From positions 154,542,488 to 154,606,487 of the forward strand of contig OY726560.1 of assembly GCA_963383645.1 (NCBI GenBank): 64,000 nt of DNA, in the 5' to 3' direction. Of the stretch, positions 23,286 through 34,599 are shown in pieces (the stretch's first letter is position 1; each line of letters opens with the position of its first letter). Under the pieces are notes generated by a model. The model was given only the letters and a program-made list of their open reading frames with translations, searched no databases and had not been told where the DNA came from. Position numbers and translations under genes: made by a program. This stretch comes from Muscardinus avellanarius. Taxonomy: Eukaryota; Chordata; Mammalia; Rodentia; Gliridae.

Positions 23286-23533
23286 GTTTTTGATACTGGC
23301 AATTGGACCCAGGGGCATTCAACCTCCAGGCCATGTCCCCAGCCCTTTTAATTTTTTATATTGAAACAGAGTTTCACTGAGTTGCTGAGGTCCTCGCTAA
23401 ATTGCTGAGGTTGCTCTCAAACTTGTGAGCCTCCTGTCTCAGCCTCCCAAATACTGGGATTTGAAATACTGGGATTTGAAATACTGGGGTTTGTAATACT
23501 GGGATTTGGTGGCATGAACTGCTATACCCAGGC
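23286..23533 (-). mobile_element. Dimeric B1-ID SINE, reverse, with internal 15-bp tandem repeats
   Basis: ID half 'ctggcaattggacccagggg', B1 half 'gagtttcactgagttgc' and 'cctcctgtctcagcctccc'. The usual 'ctgggattacaag' block near the B1 start is replaced by four copies of a 15-bp unit (23449-23508). Probably old and inactive. Confidence 0.85.
23449..23508. repeat. Four tandem 15-bp units inside a SINE
   Basis: Units 'aaatactgggatttg' at 23449, 23464, 23479 and 23494, the third and fourth with one change each. They arose from the B1 sequence 'aaatactgggat' by local duplication. Confidence 0.95.
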
Positions 23534-25435
23534 AAGAAGTCACCTTCTTATGATTTACATGTCATAATCATGGGAGCCCAGCAAAGGCAGGAAGAAAGTG
23601 GCTGAAGGGTTTCTCCCCTCTCCATTTGTGACCTGACCTGGCAGGAAGTGTTTCCCCATATCGTGCACTTCTTGTCCAGCACATCCTGTGAAATGCATGG
23701 TCAAGAAGTGGATGAGCAGGGATCTGGCCTTGAATTCCATGCACCAGGTCCCATTCTCCAAGGGGCTCAATAGGTTAGTTTCTCTAAGTCTGCCTCCACA
23801 AAGCAGAGGCTGCCAAGGTCCCCAAGAAAGTGCCCTGTGCTACTGATGAGTACAACTTTCATGGAATACTGTAATTGTAATTCACACCCAGTCCATTAGC
23901 AGTCCTGGTCTCGATTTCATAAAAACCAAGAGTGGGCCATGCTTTCTGCCCATCTCACTCTTATTTACCATTTCAAATTGACTTGTGCTTGCCCAAAGCA
24001 ATTATTTCTTTTTCCTGAAGTGATTCCTTAAGGGCGGAGAGAAAAGGGAGCAACAGAATCAGATGGCTCAGTCTCTCCTTATAGCTCCCCACGTCCTAGT
24101 TTGGGAGATGGAGGAGGAGGACACCATCCGTCAGGGACCCACTGGGAAAGTCTGTTGGTTTTCACTGCCAGACTGTTTCAGTCGTTAAAGACAGAGAAGT
24201 GTGCGCATGTCTATCTGAAAAGATATTGTCTTATTAAGTCTTAGCTCCTCATTTAGCAAGCAACTCGGCCAGGCCTAGTGTTGTCTAGTTTCAGAGTTTC
24301 CATGGAGACCAGAATGGAGACAGATGTAGCATCTGAGGAGGCCTTGACATCTCCCTGTTGCCAGCAGAGGTATGACACACATGTCTGGGACAGCCAACGG
24401 GGGAATGTCCCTTCCCCTGTCTGTGATCAAGGTGGCCATCTTGGTAGCTTTAGACTAGCCATGGTGGAAGTTTATGAGCCATGAAAGTCAGCAAACACTA
24501 CACATCAGGCCTGTCCCCTGAGAGCTGGTTGTTAAACACCTACCAGCACACCACTGCCACATGATGTTGCGTATTCCTGACACAGAAGTGCTCCAGTTCA
24601 GAGGTCCATTTGGCCACTGAAGTTCAAATCACAACACTTAGAGCTTCCCTGGTGACAAGCATCTGTCTACCTTTGTTGTTCCAAAGTGTCCCTGAGGTTG
24701 TGATTGAGCAGAAGTTGAAGCCACAGTACAGTAGGTTTTGACGGGAGTATCTCACTTTTTCACAAATACACAGATAATCCTAGAGTTGGCAGAACAGGAG
24801 CAGAGGCTCAACAGATCAGGTCGCAGACATTCAAATTTAAGCAGCAAACCAGTTTGGAATAATAACTGTGGGCAGGCGGCTCTCTGCTCGCTCTGTGTTG
24901 GCAACATGTTGTACTTCTGATAGCAACTAGATCTCTTTTTCCTCTTTAGCTAAGAAGCAAAATTTGTCAACACACAACACCATATATCCTGAAAGAGAAG
25001 GAATTTCGTAACTTTCACTATACCTCTAAAACTGCTTAAAAACCAGTGAGGCCAGTCATATTGACGTCATGTAGACAGAAATCCCAGGATAAGTCGAATG
25101 ACTGAGTGTTTTTATGATCATTTAGACGCAGGCTTTGAAACCCAAGGGGAAGGGAGGAGAAGATCCCTGCTTTACAGTCAACATCAACCAACTCTGCTCT
25201 AATTACCTTCTGATAAATGTTTATATTTATCGACACACAGTCTCTAAAATTGCACCCGGGGCTTTATTATTCCCAGCTAAATTATCTACCTCATTTTGGA
25301 AATTTAATTTGTCAAGCATCACATGATTTTCTCAGGTATAACACATAAATGCACCTAAACTTCTAGCATTCAAGTCAAAGGGCCTGGTGTTTACTCGATT
25401 GACTTCAGCTAACTTAAGGCTCAGCTTGAAAACAA

Positions 25436-25650
25436 AGCTCGGCATGGTGGCACACACTTGTAATCTTGGTACTTGGGAGGCTGGCATAGGAGGGTCACAG
25501 GTTCGAGGATAGCCCCAGCAACTTAGTGAGATTCTCAGCAACTTAGTGAGACCCTATTTCCAAATAAGAAATGAAACTTCAGTCTGGGGGGGGGGGTATA
25601 GTTTGGAGGTAGAATGCCTCTGTGTTTAATCTCCAGTACCAAAAAAATAG
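25436..25650 (+). mobile_element. Dimeric B1-ID SINE
   Basis: B1 half starts 'gctcggcatggtggcacac'; 'agcaacttagtgaga' occurs twice, as in the standard B1-ID form; a G-run (9-10 G) marks the start of the ID half; ends 'ctccagtaccaaaaaaa'. Confidence 0.9.
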
Positions 25651-26196
25651 AAGCTTGAAATATTGAGGGAGAGGCTTTCCGACTCCTAAATTCAGGTAGA
25701 GAACTTGGTTTGCAGCTCTCCACTCTCAGAATTTGCCTTTTGTAATCATTCTGCCACTGTTCCAGGTTTTCCTTGGGTACCTTATGAAGGAAGGCATTTC
25801 AGAGGCCCTTGGGGGCTCAGTGTTTGTGGTAAGTTGGTAAGTGCTCTGGTGTTTGGGTGTGTGTCCCTCATGGCCCGCTCATCCCCATCCTCCGCGTGTC
25901 TCGCAGAGAGCCTGCCCCCTGCCTGTGTTTCGAAGTCAGGCACGGAGGGAGTCTGGTGCCTTGAGTCGTCTCTCCCCAGGACTCAGCTCAGGCTCCTGGC
26001 ACCCTGAGCAACAGACTCTGTCCTCATGTTATGGCATTAGTTTCCTTCTGAGAGAAGGCAAAAAGAATGGGGTGAGACTCGTGTCCTGGTTGTCACCCTT
26101 GCAGCTCCGTCGCAGGTAGATGCCTTTGCCTGGCTGTGCTCTGACCTTCAGAGGGACCAAAGGCTGCTTGTGCGTTCTTAGAATTCAACCCGAGTG

Positions 26197-26391
26197 CGGC
26201 TGGGTTTGGGGCCCACACCTGTAATCCCAGTACTTGTCAGGCTGTGACAGGAGGATCGCAGGTTCTAGGCTGGCCTCAGCAACTTTGAAAAACCTTGTTT
26301 CAAAGTAAAAAATAAAAAAGGGCTAGGAGTGTAGCTCAGAGGTAGAATGTCCCTGGGTTCGACCTCTAGTACCAAAAAAAAAAAAAAAAAA
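26197..26391 (+). mobile_element. Dimeric B1-ID SINE
   Basis: B1 half 'cctgtaatcccagtacttgt', A-rich linker, ID half 'gctaggagtgtagctcag', 'ccctgggttcgacctctag', poly(A). Confidence 0.9.
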
Positions 26392-26423
26392 TTAACTGGA
26401 ATGCAGGCCAAACTGATTTGCCT

Positions 26424-26426
<3 letters not shown>

Positions 26427-26471
<45 letters not shown>
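26427..26471. repeat. (TG)n microsatellite
   Basis: A 45-base TG run directly next to a reverse SINE; probably grew from the SINE tail region. Confidence 0.95.
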
Positions 26472-26475
<4 letters not shown>

Positions 26476-26661
26476 GGAACCCAGGGGCATTTTACCTCCG
26501 AGGTATACAGCCAGCCCTATTTTTTATTCTTTATTTTGAAACAGAGTCTCACTGAATTGCAAGGTGCCTCGTTAAGTAGCTGAGGCTGTCTGCGAGCCAT
26601 GATCTTCCTGGCTCAGCCTCTCAAATGCTGGGATTACAAGTGTGCCCACCATGCCTGGCTT
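26472..26661 (-). mobile_element. Dimeric B1-ID SINE, reverse
   Basis: ID half 'gatggaacccaggggcattt', linker 'ttttttattctttattttg', B1 half 'gctgggattacaagtgtgcc', end 'accatgcctggc'. Confidence 0.88.
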
Positions 26662-26811
26662 GCTTGATTTTAATGAGGACATTTTATCAGATTCCAGAAA
26701 TCCCCTAAACCGCCAGCTCATATCCTTTAGGCCATTAACAAGGAGAGAAAGTCGGAGTGTTTGGGGTTTCCACTTCCTTCCCAAAAGCCTGACATATCTG
26801 ACAAAGACACT

Positions 26812-27011
26812 GGCTTTTTTGTGGCTGGGGATTGAATCCAGCAGCATTCCACCTCTGGGCTATACCTCCTGCCCTTTTTATTTTAAAACATGGTCTTGCT
26901 AAGTTATTGAGAGTCTTATTAAATTGCTGGGGCTGACCTAGAATCCATGATTTTCCTGTTTCCACCTTCCAGGTCCTGGGATTCCAGACATGTGCCACCA
27001 CGCACTGGCTC
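26812..27011 (-). mobile_element. Dimeric B1-ID SINE, reverse, diverged
   Basis: 'gctggggattgaatccagca' (ID), 'ttttattttaaaacatggtc', 'cctgggattccagacatgtg', 'ccaccacgcactggct' (B1). More diverged than its neighbours. Confidence 0.82.
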
Positions 27012-27048
27012 TTAAACTTTTCTATCCTTAGTGTCACCAAGGAAAGTG

Positions 27049-27057
27049 TTTGTTTGT

Positions 27058-27096
<39 letters not shown>

Positions 27097-27284
27097 TTTT
27101 TGGTGGTACTGGGGTTCCTGGAAGCCCTTCTACCTTCGGGCTACACTCCCAGGCTTATTTTTATCTTTTTATTTGGAAACAGGGTCTCTTAAGCCAGAGC
27201 AAGCGGCTGGCTTTGAACCTGCGCGATCCTCCTGTCTCCGCCTCCCAAGTGCGGGGATTACAAGCGTGCGCCACCACGCCCGGC
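27049..27284 (-). mobile_element. Dimeric B1-ID SINE, reverse, with (TTTA)n tail and TSDs
   Basis: The tail is a (TTTA)n run (27057-27099), evidently a poly(A) tail turned into a TAAA repeat. The body carries 'ggtggtactggggttcctgg' and 'ctcttaagccagagc', the same variant as at 7380 and 21959, and ends 'ccaccacgcccggc'. Flanking TSD 'aggaaagtg' occurs at 27040-27048 and 27285-27293. Confidence 0.88.
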
Positions 27285-27293
27285 AGGAAAGTG

Positions 27294-30200
27294 GTTTTAA
27301 AATGTGAATTCAGGTGTCTCCTCCTCAGAGATCAATTTAAACAGACAGAATGGACTTGGGATACTATATATCCAACCTTCAGTGTCCAGATAACTGACCG
27401 GGGTGATTGTCAAACTACTCCCTTAGGGAAAATTATATCAGATGTCTAGATAAACTAAATGGAAAACTATTTCTAAAGTCTACATTTTATGATCTCATTT
27501 CTTCCCCTAATTGTCCAAGTGGTTTCATCTTCAACTTTTTTCAAGGGCTGGATCACTTTTTTTCTCAAAAGGATAAAATGGAGGATCTCTCCATGAAACG
27601 ATGAAAACTCATGTTTGGAAAACTCTGGAGCACAGCAGAGACTGCCCACCCACCTGCCTCCCCTCCAGTAATTTCAGAGTGGCCTTGCTCCATCCGGGGC
27701 TCTCAGGTGGTAAGCAAGAGTTGTATATGGGAGTGTTGGCCGAATATGGCAGACCTGGGATTTTTCCTTGTTAGAAAACAGGAACTGGGCATTCAGAGGG
27801 CCCCCAGAACACCTGCTTGGGTCTTGGATCAAGCTCGCCCCAGGCAGCCTACTATGGAGGGAGATGACATCTAATATCTGTGCTCTGGGCCAGAGTGCAT
27901 CCTACATCTTCTCATGAAGCCTCAGAACGAGAAGCTGAGCCAGGCTGAGTCAGGGCCAGGGAGAGATGGTTCCAGGGTGCCGAGATCTTGTGGGTTCCCA
28001 ACTTCCTCTAGTGTGATTTCCCCTGCCACGTGCCCCAGGAGCAGCCAGTAATAATGACAACAGTCCCAACAGCTGGTATGCTGTGAATGGAGGCTTGACT
28101 CCCGGCCCCAGGCTGAGGGCTTGTGGCAGGGTTTCCAGTCATCTCTGTGATAACGTATGATGGAGGTAACTCTTATAATCTGCATTTTACAGAGTGAGGA
28201 AGCTTTGCTGATCCTAAGGGCCAGTGGTCTCCAGAGGGCAGGCTAGCAGCCACGGGAAGCCCCCCACTGCACCCAGCTCTGGGCAGGTCTAACCTGGCAT
28301 TCTAGAGAGAGAGTCTCTGCTGCCAGCACACACCGCTCACTTCAGCTCCCTGAAAGCCTTCTCTTCTATGTGCTCAAGGGAAGGTGCTTAGCAGTCAACT
28401 CTGTTCCCAGAATCCCTGTCTCTGCAAGGCATCTCTCTGGCTGGTGTTTAGATGACCAGGCTCATTGTCCACCTGGCTCTTCCTGAAGCTCTGGGCCAGC
28501 AGCTCCATGAGCGTCTTCAGGACACAGCACCCCTTGGCCCCACTGACCCCCTCATCCCTTGCAGCAGCAGGATTTAGGATCATGACCCTGGCTTTGGACT
28601 CAGATCCTGGGAAGATGGACATGGAAGAAAGTGGGCGACACGTAGCTTCCACGGTCTGCTCGTATAGAGGCAGCAGAGAAAGTTGTGTAGAATCGGCGAG
28701 CTTTGTAAGGCCCCTAGCCCCAGCCAGCTTTCATTTTCTCTCAACTGCAAGTGTCCCATTAGCCTCAAGCTAGCCTGCTTCTAGCTGGATCCTGCCTCTT
28801 CTACTTAGATGTAGCTAAGAAGTCAAAGGCCTCCTTATGCCTCCTTCCCAAGCACAGGGCAGAGGAGCAGCAGCTGGACACTCTTGGGGGTCAGCTACCT
28901 AGGGGGAGTCATAGGTTCCAAGAAATGGACATCTACAGCTTCCCAGGGAGTCTGCAAGGGAGAAGGAAATAGTTAGAGCTACAGTGGCTTCATGCAGCTT
29001 GACGCAGACATCACCATGCAGAGGCCACGGTCTGCCAAAATTCAGAGAGTTGAGTCCTGCAGTCAGAGAGTTGAGTCCTGCAGTGGAGGCCCAAACAGCT
29101 TGTGGCAGTTGCTGGCTCCAACTAGAGCCATGGAGGCACATGCCTGTCACTCCTCAGCCCTGCCTGGGTCAGGGCAGATGAGCAATTCCCTTAGGGTGTG
29201 GGGGACGGGCTGCACACTCTGGGTGGGTGCTCAGTGCTGCAGGGGTACAGAGAGAGCTGGAAAACTTGGCTGATGGGGAAGGAGGGTGTTGGAAGGCATC
29301 ACACAGGCAGTAAGAAGGTTTGGGCCAGAGCCGGTAGTTAGTGATGGATAGCCTGTGGCAAGACAGGAGACGTGAGCCAGCCGGGTGGGGGCTGGTGGGG
29401 TGGAAGCTTAGTGCCCAGAATGGTGTCCAGTGAGCTCAGAGAGGGCGGGGCGTCTGGGACAGAGCTGTCAGCATCTGTGGCTGAGGTGGAAGGGGATGAA
29501 GACTTGCATTTGAGACTGTCGAAATGACAAAGAGAAGATATGGGGAAGGCTATGTATGTATATAGTACATATACATATACTATACGTATACATATAGAAT
29601 ATATGTATATATTCTACCCAAAAAGAAAGGAAAAAAGAAACGAAGAAGAAAGAGAAGAGAAGGAATCCAAGGCAGGAAGGAGGGAAGAGGCGAGGATGAG
29701 GGATTGCATTCACTTGAGGGACACTGACATTCATTCATGAGAAACCAGCCCTGTCCATCCAGGGCACAGCCTCTCCTGGTGTTCTGGGCAGGAACAAATG
29801 GAAGTCTTTGGTAAGGGAGTGTTCCACATTGAATATCAACGCAGGGCCCGAAGGGGCACTGCCACCTATCCCAGGGGGACAACTGGGAGAGTTCACATAG
29901 CAGAGGCCACCTGTCACCAAAGTTGTCCTCTGGCTACTTAGCAATTCAACACCCACCACCCTCCAGGCAGTGCTGTACCTTTTTTTGGTGCAGTGCATCC
30001 TGTCAACGTCTCGAGCATCTGAAGGTCAAGTATGAATCCAACCAGCTTCAGCAGCACTCTTGTTTGTCACGTACACCTGTCCTTAGGACTGTTTAAATCA
30101 TGGGGATTTTTTACTTGGAAGGCCGTGCACTTTTCTAGTGTGCACGTGCTCTTGGAACACAGCACACAGGCTTGTGACTACATAGCCAGCACTGTACTTA

Positions 30201-31555
30201 TTCCCTGGCACAAAAGTATTGTGTATATTTGATAGAACCCAAAGCCCATGCTTTGATGGTTCCAAAGAGCCCCAAATTTGTATTTGGAAACAGAAAATCT
30301 GTTCTGTATTATTAGATTCAGAGTAGCACCATCATGGCCAACACCATCAAAGGGTACAGGGGTGTAGGACCCTGTCACAAGGACACTAGATTAGCTGAGC
30401 AGCTGGGACATTTGGGTCCCCAAGGACAAGGTCACAGGGATTGCTCAGGCCTGGCTCAGATACCCAACACCGGCCCCCAAAGTCTCTGCCTGCCTCTGCC
30501 TTCATTCAGCGTGTTCATTACCAAATCTCTGAATTATTAATAGTAACCAAACCCCCTGCTCGAAAAAGCTGCTAGTGCCAAGTTTCCTTACAAACTGAAA
30601 TCATTCCAAACCTCAATAATCCTGTTTGACAACAAATGTATAAATACACCCTCTTCAGGAGCATAGGGACTTTTATGGGGTCTGGTGTCTGGCCAACTCC
30701 ATCAGGATCTCCCCAGGGAAGCCCAGGGAAGCCCAGCTCGCTGTGGGTCACCCACAGTTGCGGCAGTTCAGTGACAAGTCCTAAAGGGGCCTTGCCTGGC
30801 CCTCATTAGCACCGGGGTGATTTTTATAAGATTGGGAAGAGGCCAGCCATTCCCTAGCTTCTTGGGCTCATTCGAGAGGCATCCCAGATCCTTGCCATCT
30901 GCATGTGTATTTCTCATATGGATGAAGAAGCTCCGAGGAGGGTAGATCTCTCCCTGGGCCACGGGGTCTTTGAGCAGTAGATGATAACGGACAAGGTCAG
31001 CCACACCTGTTCATCCTTTCTTTTTCCTGGAGGAAGTACACATGCTTTCCCAGGTCCAGTGTCCAAAGGAAAAACCAACAGCTCCCATAAGTGAAAGAAG
31101 AGTTGGTTGACTGCCACTATTAGAACTGTCCATCAGGAAACACCAAAATCCAACACTTTCCATATCCAAGTTTTCATAGACTCGATTATTGTTCGGTGTG
31201 TGTGTGCAAAATGAGGTCACGTGATCCACTGCTTGGGGCATCCAGAGAGTGACTCGTAGATCACAAAAGGGAGCCCACATGAAAGATGGAAATGCACTTT
31301 GCATCACTTTCACATTTCAAGAACACTTAGAAACCATGACTTAGAAAAAATAAAAGCTATTTTATTTGGGGGCACAGAGTGATCTGCAAGTGATTGGCCT
31401 CTGCAGATCTTGGCAGAATATCAGATTCATAGGAAAATGGGCGATGCACCTGTGTGTTTCCATGACTCTGTGAGCCTGTGAGGGTGTGCGTGAGGGTGAG
31501 CGTTCATCATCTCAAAGAGTTGCACCCTGAGTGTAAAAGAGAAGAAGCAAGAGCT
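27294..31555. other. Downstream flank, no gene recognised
   Basis: Mostly single-copy sequence. Contains a MIR-like scrap near 28140-28200, a 22-bp unit in two copies (29042-29084), an alternating TA-rich tract (29553-29614) and a canonical AATAAA at 31349-31354. It may belong to a long Gpr26 3' UTR, but nothing proves this. Chance ORFs only. Confidence 0.5.
29553..29614. repeat. TA/GTATA-rich alternating tract
   Basis: Alternating purine-pyrimidine run with repeated 'catatac' and 'gtatat' words, next to a purine-rich tract (29620-29700). Confidence 0.75.
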
Positions 31556-31559
31556 TAAC

Positions 31560-32050
31560 ATTTTCTCTTGTTTCTTAATATTGTAGCTTTGACTTGACTT
31601 TCTTCTAATTTACGAAAAAGAAGTATGGCTCCACTTATTTTAAAAAAAAAGAATATTACCAGACGCCCTCCTGATGTGGCAATATTACTGTTCATACAAT
31701 ATACCTGCCAAACAACTGTTTTCTGTTGAAATGGGACTCAAGATTTTTGAATCCTAGGCCAATGCTGCCTGCTCTGTTTACAATGGCTTGTGTTTCGTGG
31801 ATACATATCAAATGTTGTATTATATTTTTATGATAGAATTGATGGTTAATACAGGGGAATATATGCATATATATATATATTGTGACACTGTCCAATAAAA
31901 TCTCCTGTTATAAAATCTAATCCATGCTGTGCTGAACACATTACTATATATAAGCTAATTATCAGAAATGTTGGTTTTTCATAGTTTTATGGTGACATCA
32001 AAGTTTTTATTTCTTTTTTCTCCTATCTTCCAATATTGTAGCCTTTTTAT
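31560..32050 (+). promoter_or_regulatory. AT-rich stretch with candidate poly(A) signal at 31894-31899
   Basis: AT-rich, repeat-free sequence resembling a mammalian 3' UTR end. It has AATAAA at 31894-31899 and a T-rich stretch after about 31965, as a downstream U-rich element would be. It is 9.3 kb beyond the Gpr26 stop. I recall the human locus as about 30 kb long, which would fit an end here, but I could not verify that. Long-read brain RNA or 3' end sequencing would decide. Confidence 0.3.
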
Positions 32051-32262
32051 CCCACATCCTTTGCCCCAGGTGCTGTGGCCTCACACAACTTTCTGAATGG
32101 TAGAGATTCCCCCTTTGGCACCACCTCTGAATTTGCCTAAACCCCCAGCAGCCACTCTTTCTCCTAACACATGCGCCCCAGCCCACCCAAATAGTCCATT
32201 TTGTGCGACTGTAACAGGGGCAGGGGCAGTCTTAGTCTTAACTGGCAGCCCCCTGGAGCACA

Positions 32263-32363
32263 AAGGAAAGGAGGGAGGGAGGGAGGGAGGGAGGAAAGGG
32301 AGAGAGGGAGGGAGGGAGGAAGGAAGGAAGGAAGGAAGGAAGGAAGGAAGGAAGGAAGGAAGG
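32263..32363. repeat. (GGGA)n/(GGAA)n tetranucleotide repeat
   Basis: GGGA repeats change into GGAA repeats with one GA-rich interruption. Purine on the + strand throughout. Confidence 0.95.
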
Positions 32364-32834
32364 ACCTAAAGCAGTGGCTGGCACGCAGCAGGGTCACCTT
32401 GAGCGCGCACAGGCAGTTAGACAGTGAACCTCCAACACCGTCGAGTGCAGAGTACACTTTAACAGTAAAAGCGTGACTCAGAGAAGAGGCTCTTGCCAGC
32501 AACCCCAGCGGGCAGGCAGTAAGCCCATACTCTCATCTTCTGGCCAGCAATCCCCCCACCCCCCAAAAAAAACCCTTCAGAATTGCCTGGACTGCTCATT
32601 TAAAGCCAGTCTGCTGGCACCGGTCCCAAGCCTAGTACGTCATCTGCATCATCACAACAGGTCAGAGAGCGGGCTGGGTTTGGGGCCCGTGGCACCAAGC
32701 TATTTCCAAGAAGAGAGCAAAGGTGAGACCTCTTGCCCTGCCCTGGTTCTGAGCTCCGGGCAGAAGGGAAGGAAAGGGTCAGGGGAACATCTTAAACCCT
32801 GATCCACTCTTCTGTGCATGCATTGGTTACATCT

Positions 32835-32848
32835 AAAACTCAAGCAGA
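32835..32848 (+). repeat. Left TSD of the half-L1-like element
   Basis: 'aaaactcaagcaga', preceded by TCT, which gives an L1-endonuclease-like nick site TCT/AAAA. Repeated exactly at 35642-35655. Confidence 0.9.
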
Positions 32849-33637
32849 CTTCCGGGAAGATGGCGACCGAGAAAAGCGGGGCTTAAGAGTCCTGCTAACA
32901 ACCAATCTCCATTACCACAAAATCAGCGCCTTTCATAGCCAGAAAACACCATCACCAGAGAAACAAAAAAATCACCAGGCTCCAGAGAGAAAGCGGACTG
33001 AGAACAGAGCTCAGAGCCACAGAGAGATACACCGGCCTCACACCGGAGGACGCGGCAGCAGCGCCATACTGCCGGCGGCAGCAGCGAATTCACCAGACGG
33101 CTACAGCAAGCCGAGGTGAGCCGCTGCGGAACAGCCAGGCGGGATTTTTCAGTGCAGGGAACATCTAAAGCTCCCAGTGGCTGAGCTCAGCACATTCTGC
33201 AAGGACTCAGAGTGGAATTCAAAACCAAGAAGAAATAAGCCAGCCTCACAGCCGAGGGCGTAGCAGCGGCGCCATATTGCCACCGGCGGCAGCAGCAGCG
33301 AATTCAACGAGTCCAGTACAGCTACATCTGAGAACTCAAGAACAGTGAGTCAAATTGCGGGTCACAGAGGAGAAATTCCAGTACTGTACTTCCTGGGACT
33401 CGACCCAGTGGGGGAATGGCGGTGGCAGAGATATTACACCATAGGAGAACGTGCAACCTGGCACCCCCCACAGTCTAAAGCAGCCTCTATCGACTCTCTG
33501 GGTCGGAGACTCTGTGATACAACCCAGTAAAGGAGTAGTGGGGTCTGAGATACTACAGATTCGAGATCCAGAGCACCTTAAGTGAAGTCATAGTGACCCA
33601 AGGGAAGAAACCAGAGAAGGCACAAACTTCCGAAATC
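32849..33637 (+). promoter_or_regulatory. L1-type 5' UTR with two ~208-bp monomer-like repeats
   Basis: A GC-rich 789-bp leader before ORF1. A block 'cggcctcacaccgg...gccatactgccgg' near 33030-33085 recurs as 'cagcctcacagccg...gccatattgccac' near 33240-33295, about 208 bp later, like the tandem monomers in the 5' UTRs of mouse L1. YY1-like words occur at 32857 (aagatggcg), 33063 (gccatactg) and 33270 (gccatattg). In human L1 a YY1 site near +15 fixes the transcription start; the first one here is at about +9. Confidence 0.65.
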
Positions 33638-34556
33638 ATGGGAAAGAGGAATAACAATGGAGCAATGAATGCCCACAACCCCACAACATCAGAACCCGAT
33701 AAAACAGAAAATCAGAGATTTCTAGAAGATCAAATCAGGAAAATAACTGTAGAAATAATAGAGGTGCTTCGAAAAGAACTCAGAGAGAGCCAAAAAGAGA
33801 TAAAGGATGCAATTAGTGAAGTAAAGGCCTCAATTCAAAGCACAAACAACCGATTAGACCACATGGAGAACAAAATCTCGCTCTTAGAAGATGATCATTC
33901 CAAAAATGAATGCATAGTTTCTAATCTAGAAAAAAATATCCAACAGCAGGAATCTGACATTGAAGAAATATGGGCCCATTTTAAGAGAGCTAACCTAAGA
34001 ATAATTGGAATAGAGGAGGGAAAAGAAAGTGATACCAAAGGGATCAACAATCTCTTCAAGGAAGTAATAGCAGAAAATTTTCCAAACATAGAGCAAGAGG
34101 TTGATACACAGATCCAGGAAACTTATAGAACTCCCTTTTAGACAGGATCGGAGAAGAGGATCCCCACACCACATAATTGTCAAAATGACCAATGTGGAAG
34201 CCAAGCAGAGAATCTTAAAGGCAACAAAAACAAAGGGCCAAGTGACATTCAGAGGCAAACCAATTAGAATCACTCCAGACTTCCCAAACCAAGTCATGAG
34301 AGCCAGAAGGGCTTGGCGTAACATATTCCAAACTCTGAAAGAAAACAACTTCCAGCCAAAAATTTCCTACCCAGCAAAACTTTCTATCAAATTAGATGGA
34401 GAAATAAGAAGTTTCCATGACAAACAGAAACTGAAGGAATTTATGTCTTCAAAACCAGCACTAGAGAAAATACTCAAAGAGATTAACTACAAAGAAGAAA
34501 TAGGTAACACACTCCAGAACCAGAGAAACAAGATTTTCCATCCAACAGACAACTAA
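33638..34556 (+). pseudogene. L1 ORF1p gene, broken by a frameshift
   Basis: It encodes the L1 ORF1 RNA-binding/chaperone protein. It starts at ATG 33638 (MGKRNN...), has a Gln/Glu/Lys-rich coiled coil over about residues 25-110 and the start of the RRM with 'ANLRIIGIEEG' near residue 118. The frame stops at TAG 34139-34141 after 167 codons. The C-terminal domain continues in another frame to TAA 34554-34556, with 'RQDRRRGSPHHIIVKM' and 'RARRAWRNIFQTLKENN', both typical of L1 ORF1p. The break is at about 34126-34140 and looks like a single inserted base. Total length is about 305 codons against about 340-370 in human and mouse L1. An in-frame GTG at 33593 is not the start, as it lies in the leader. 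Confidence 0.85.
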
Positions 34557-34599
34557 GATTGGTTATCTGTGGAGATTCATTATTTATGTTAGTCTTTTA

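Larger units (their letters stand above)
22555..25435 (+). other. Gpr26: Gpr26 3' UTR (start) and downstream sequence
   Basis: Sequence after the stop codon. No AATAAA or ATTAAA appears in the first 2.5 kb, so the 3' UTR is probably long or uses a variant signal; I cannot place its end. The stretch contains a reverse SINE (23286-23533), an unassigned dispersed repeat at about 24240-24320, and a consensus CRE palindrome TGACGTCA at 25062-25069 of unknown significance. No ORF here is convincing. Confidence 0.5.

Noticed and set aside
25062..25069. Consensus CRE TGACGTCA as a feedback element for a cAMP-raising receptor
   Set aside because: One 8-base palindrome can occur by chance in 64 kb and is 2.5 kb past the stop codon.
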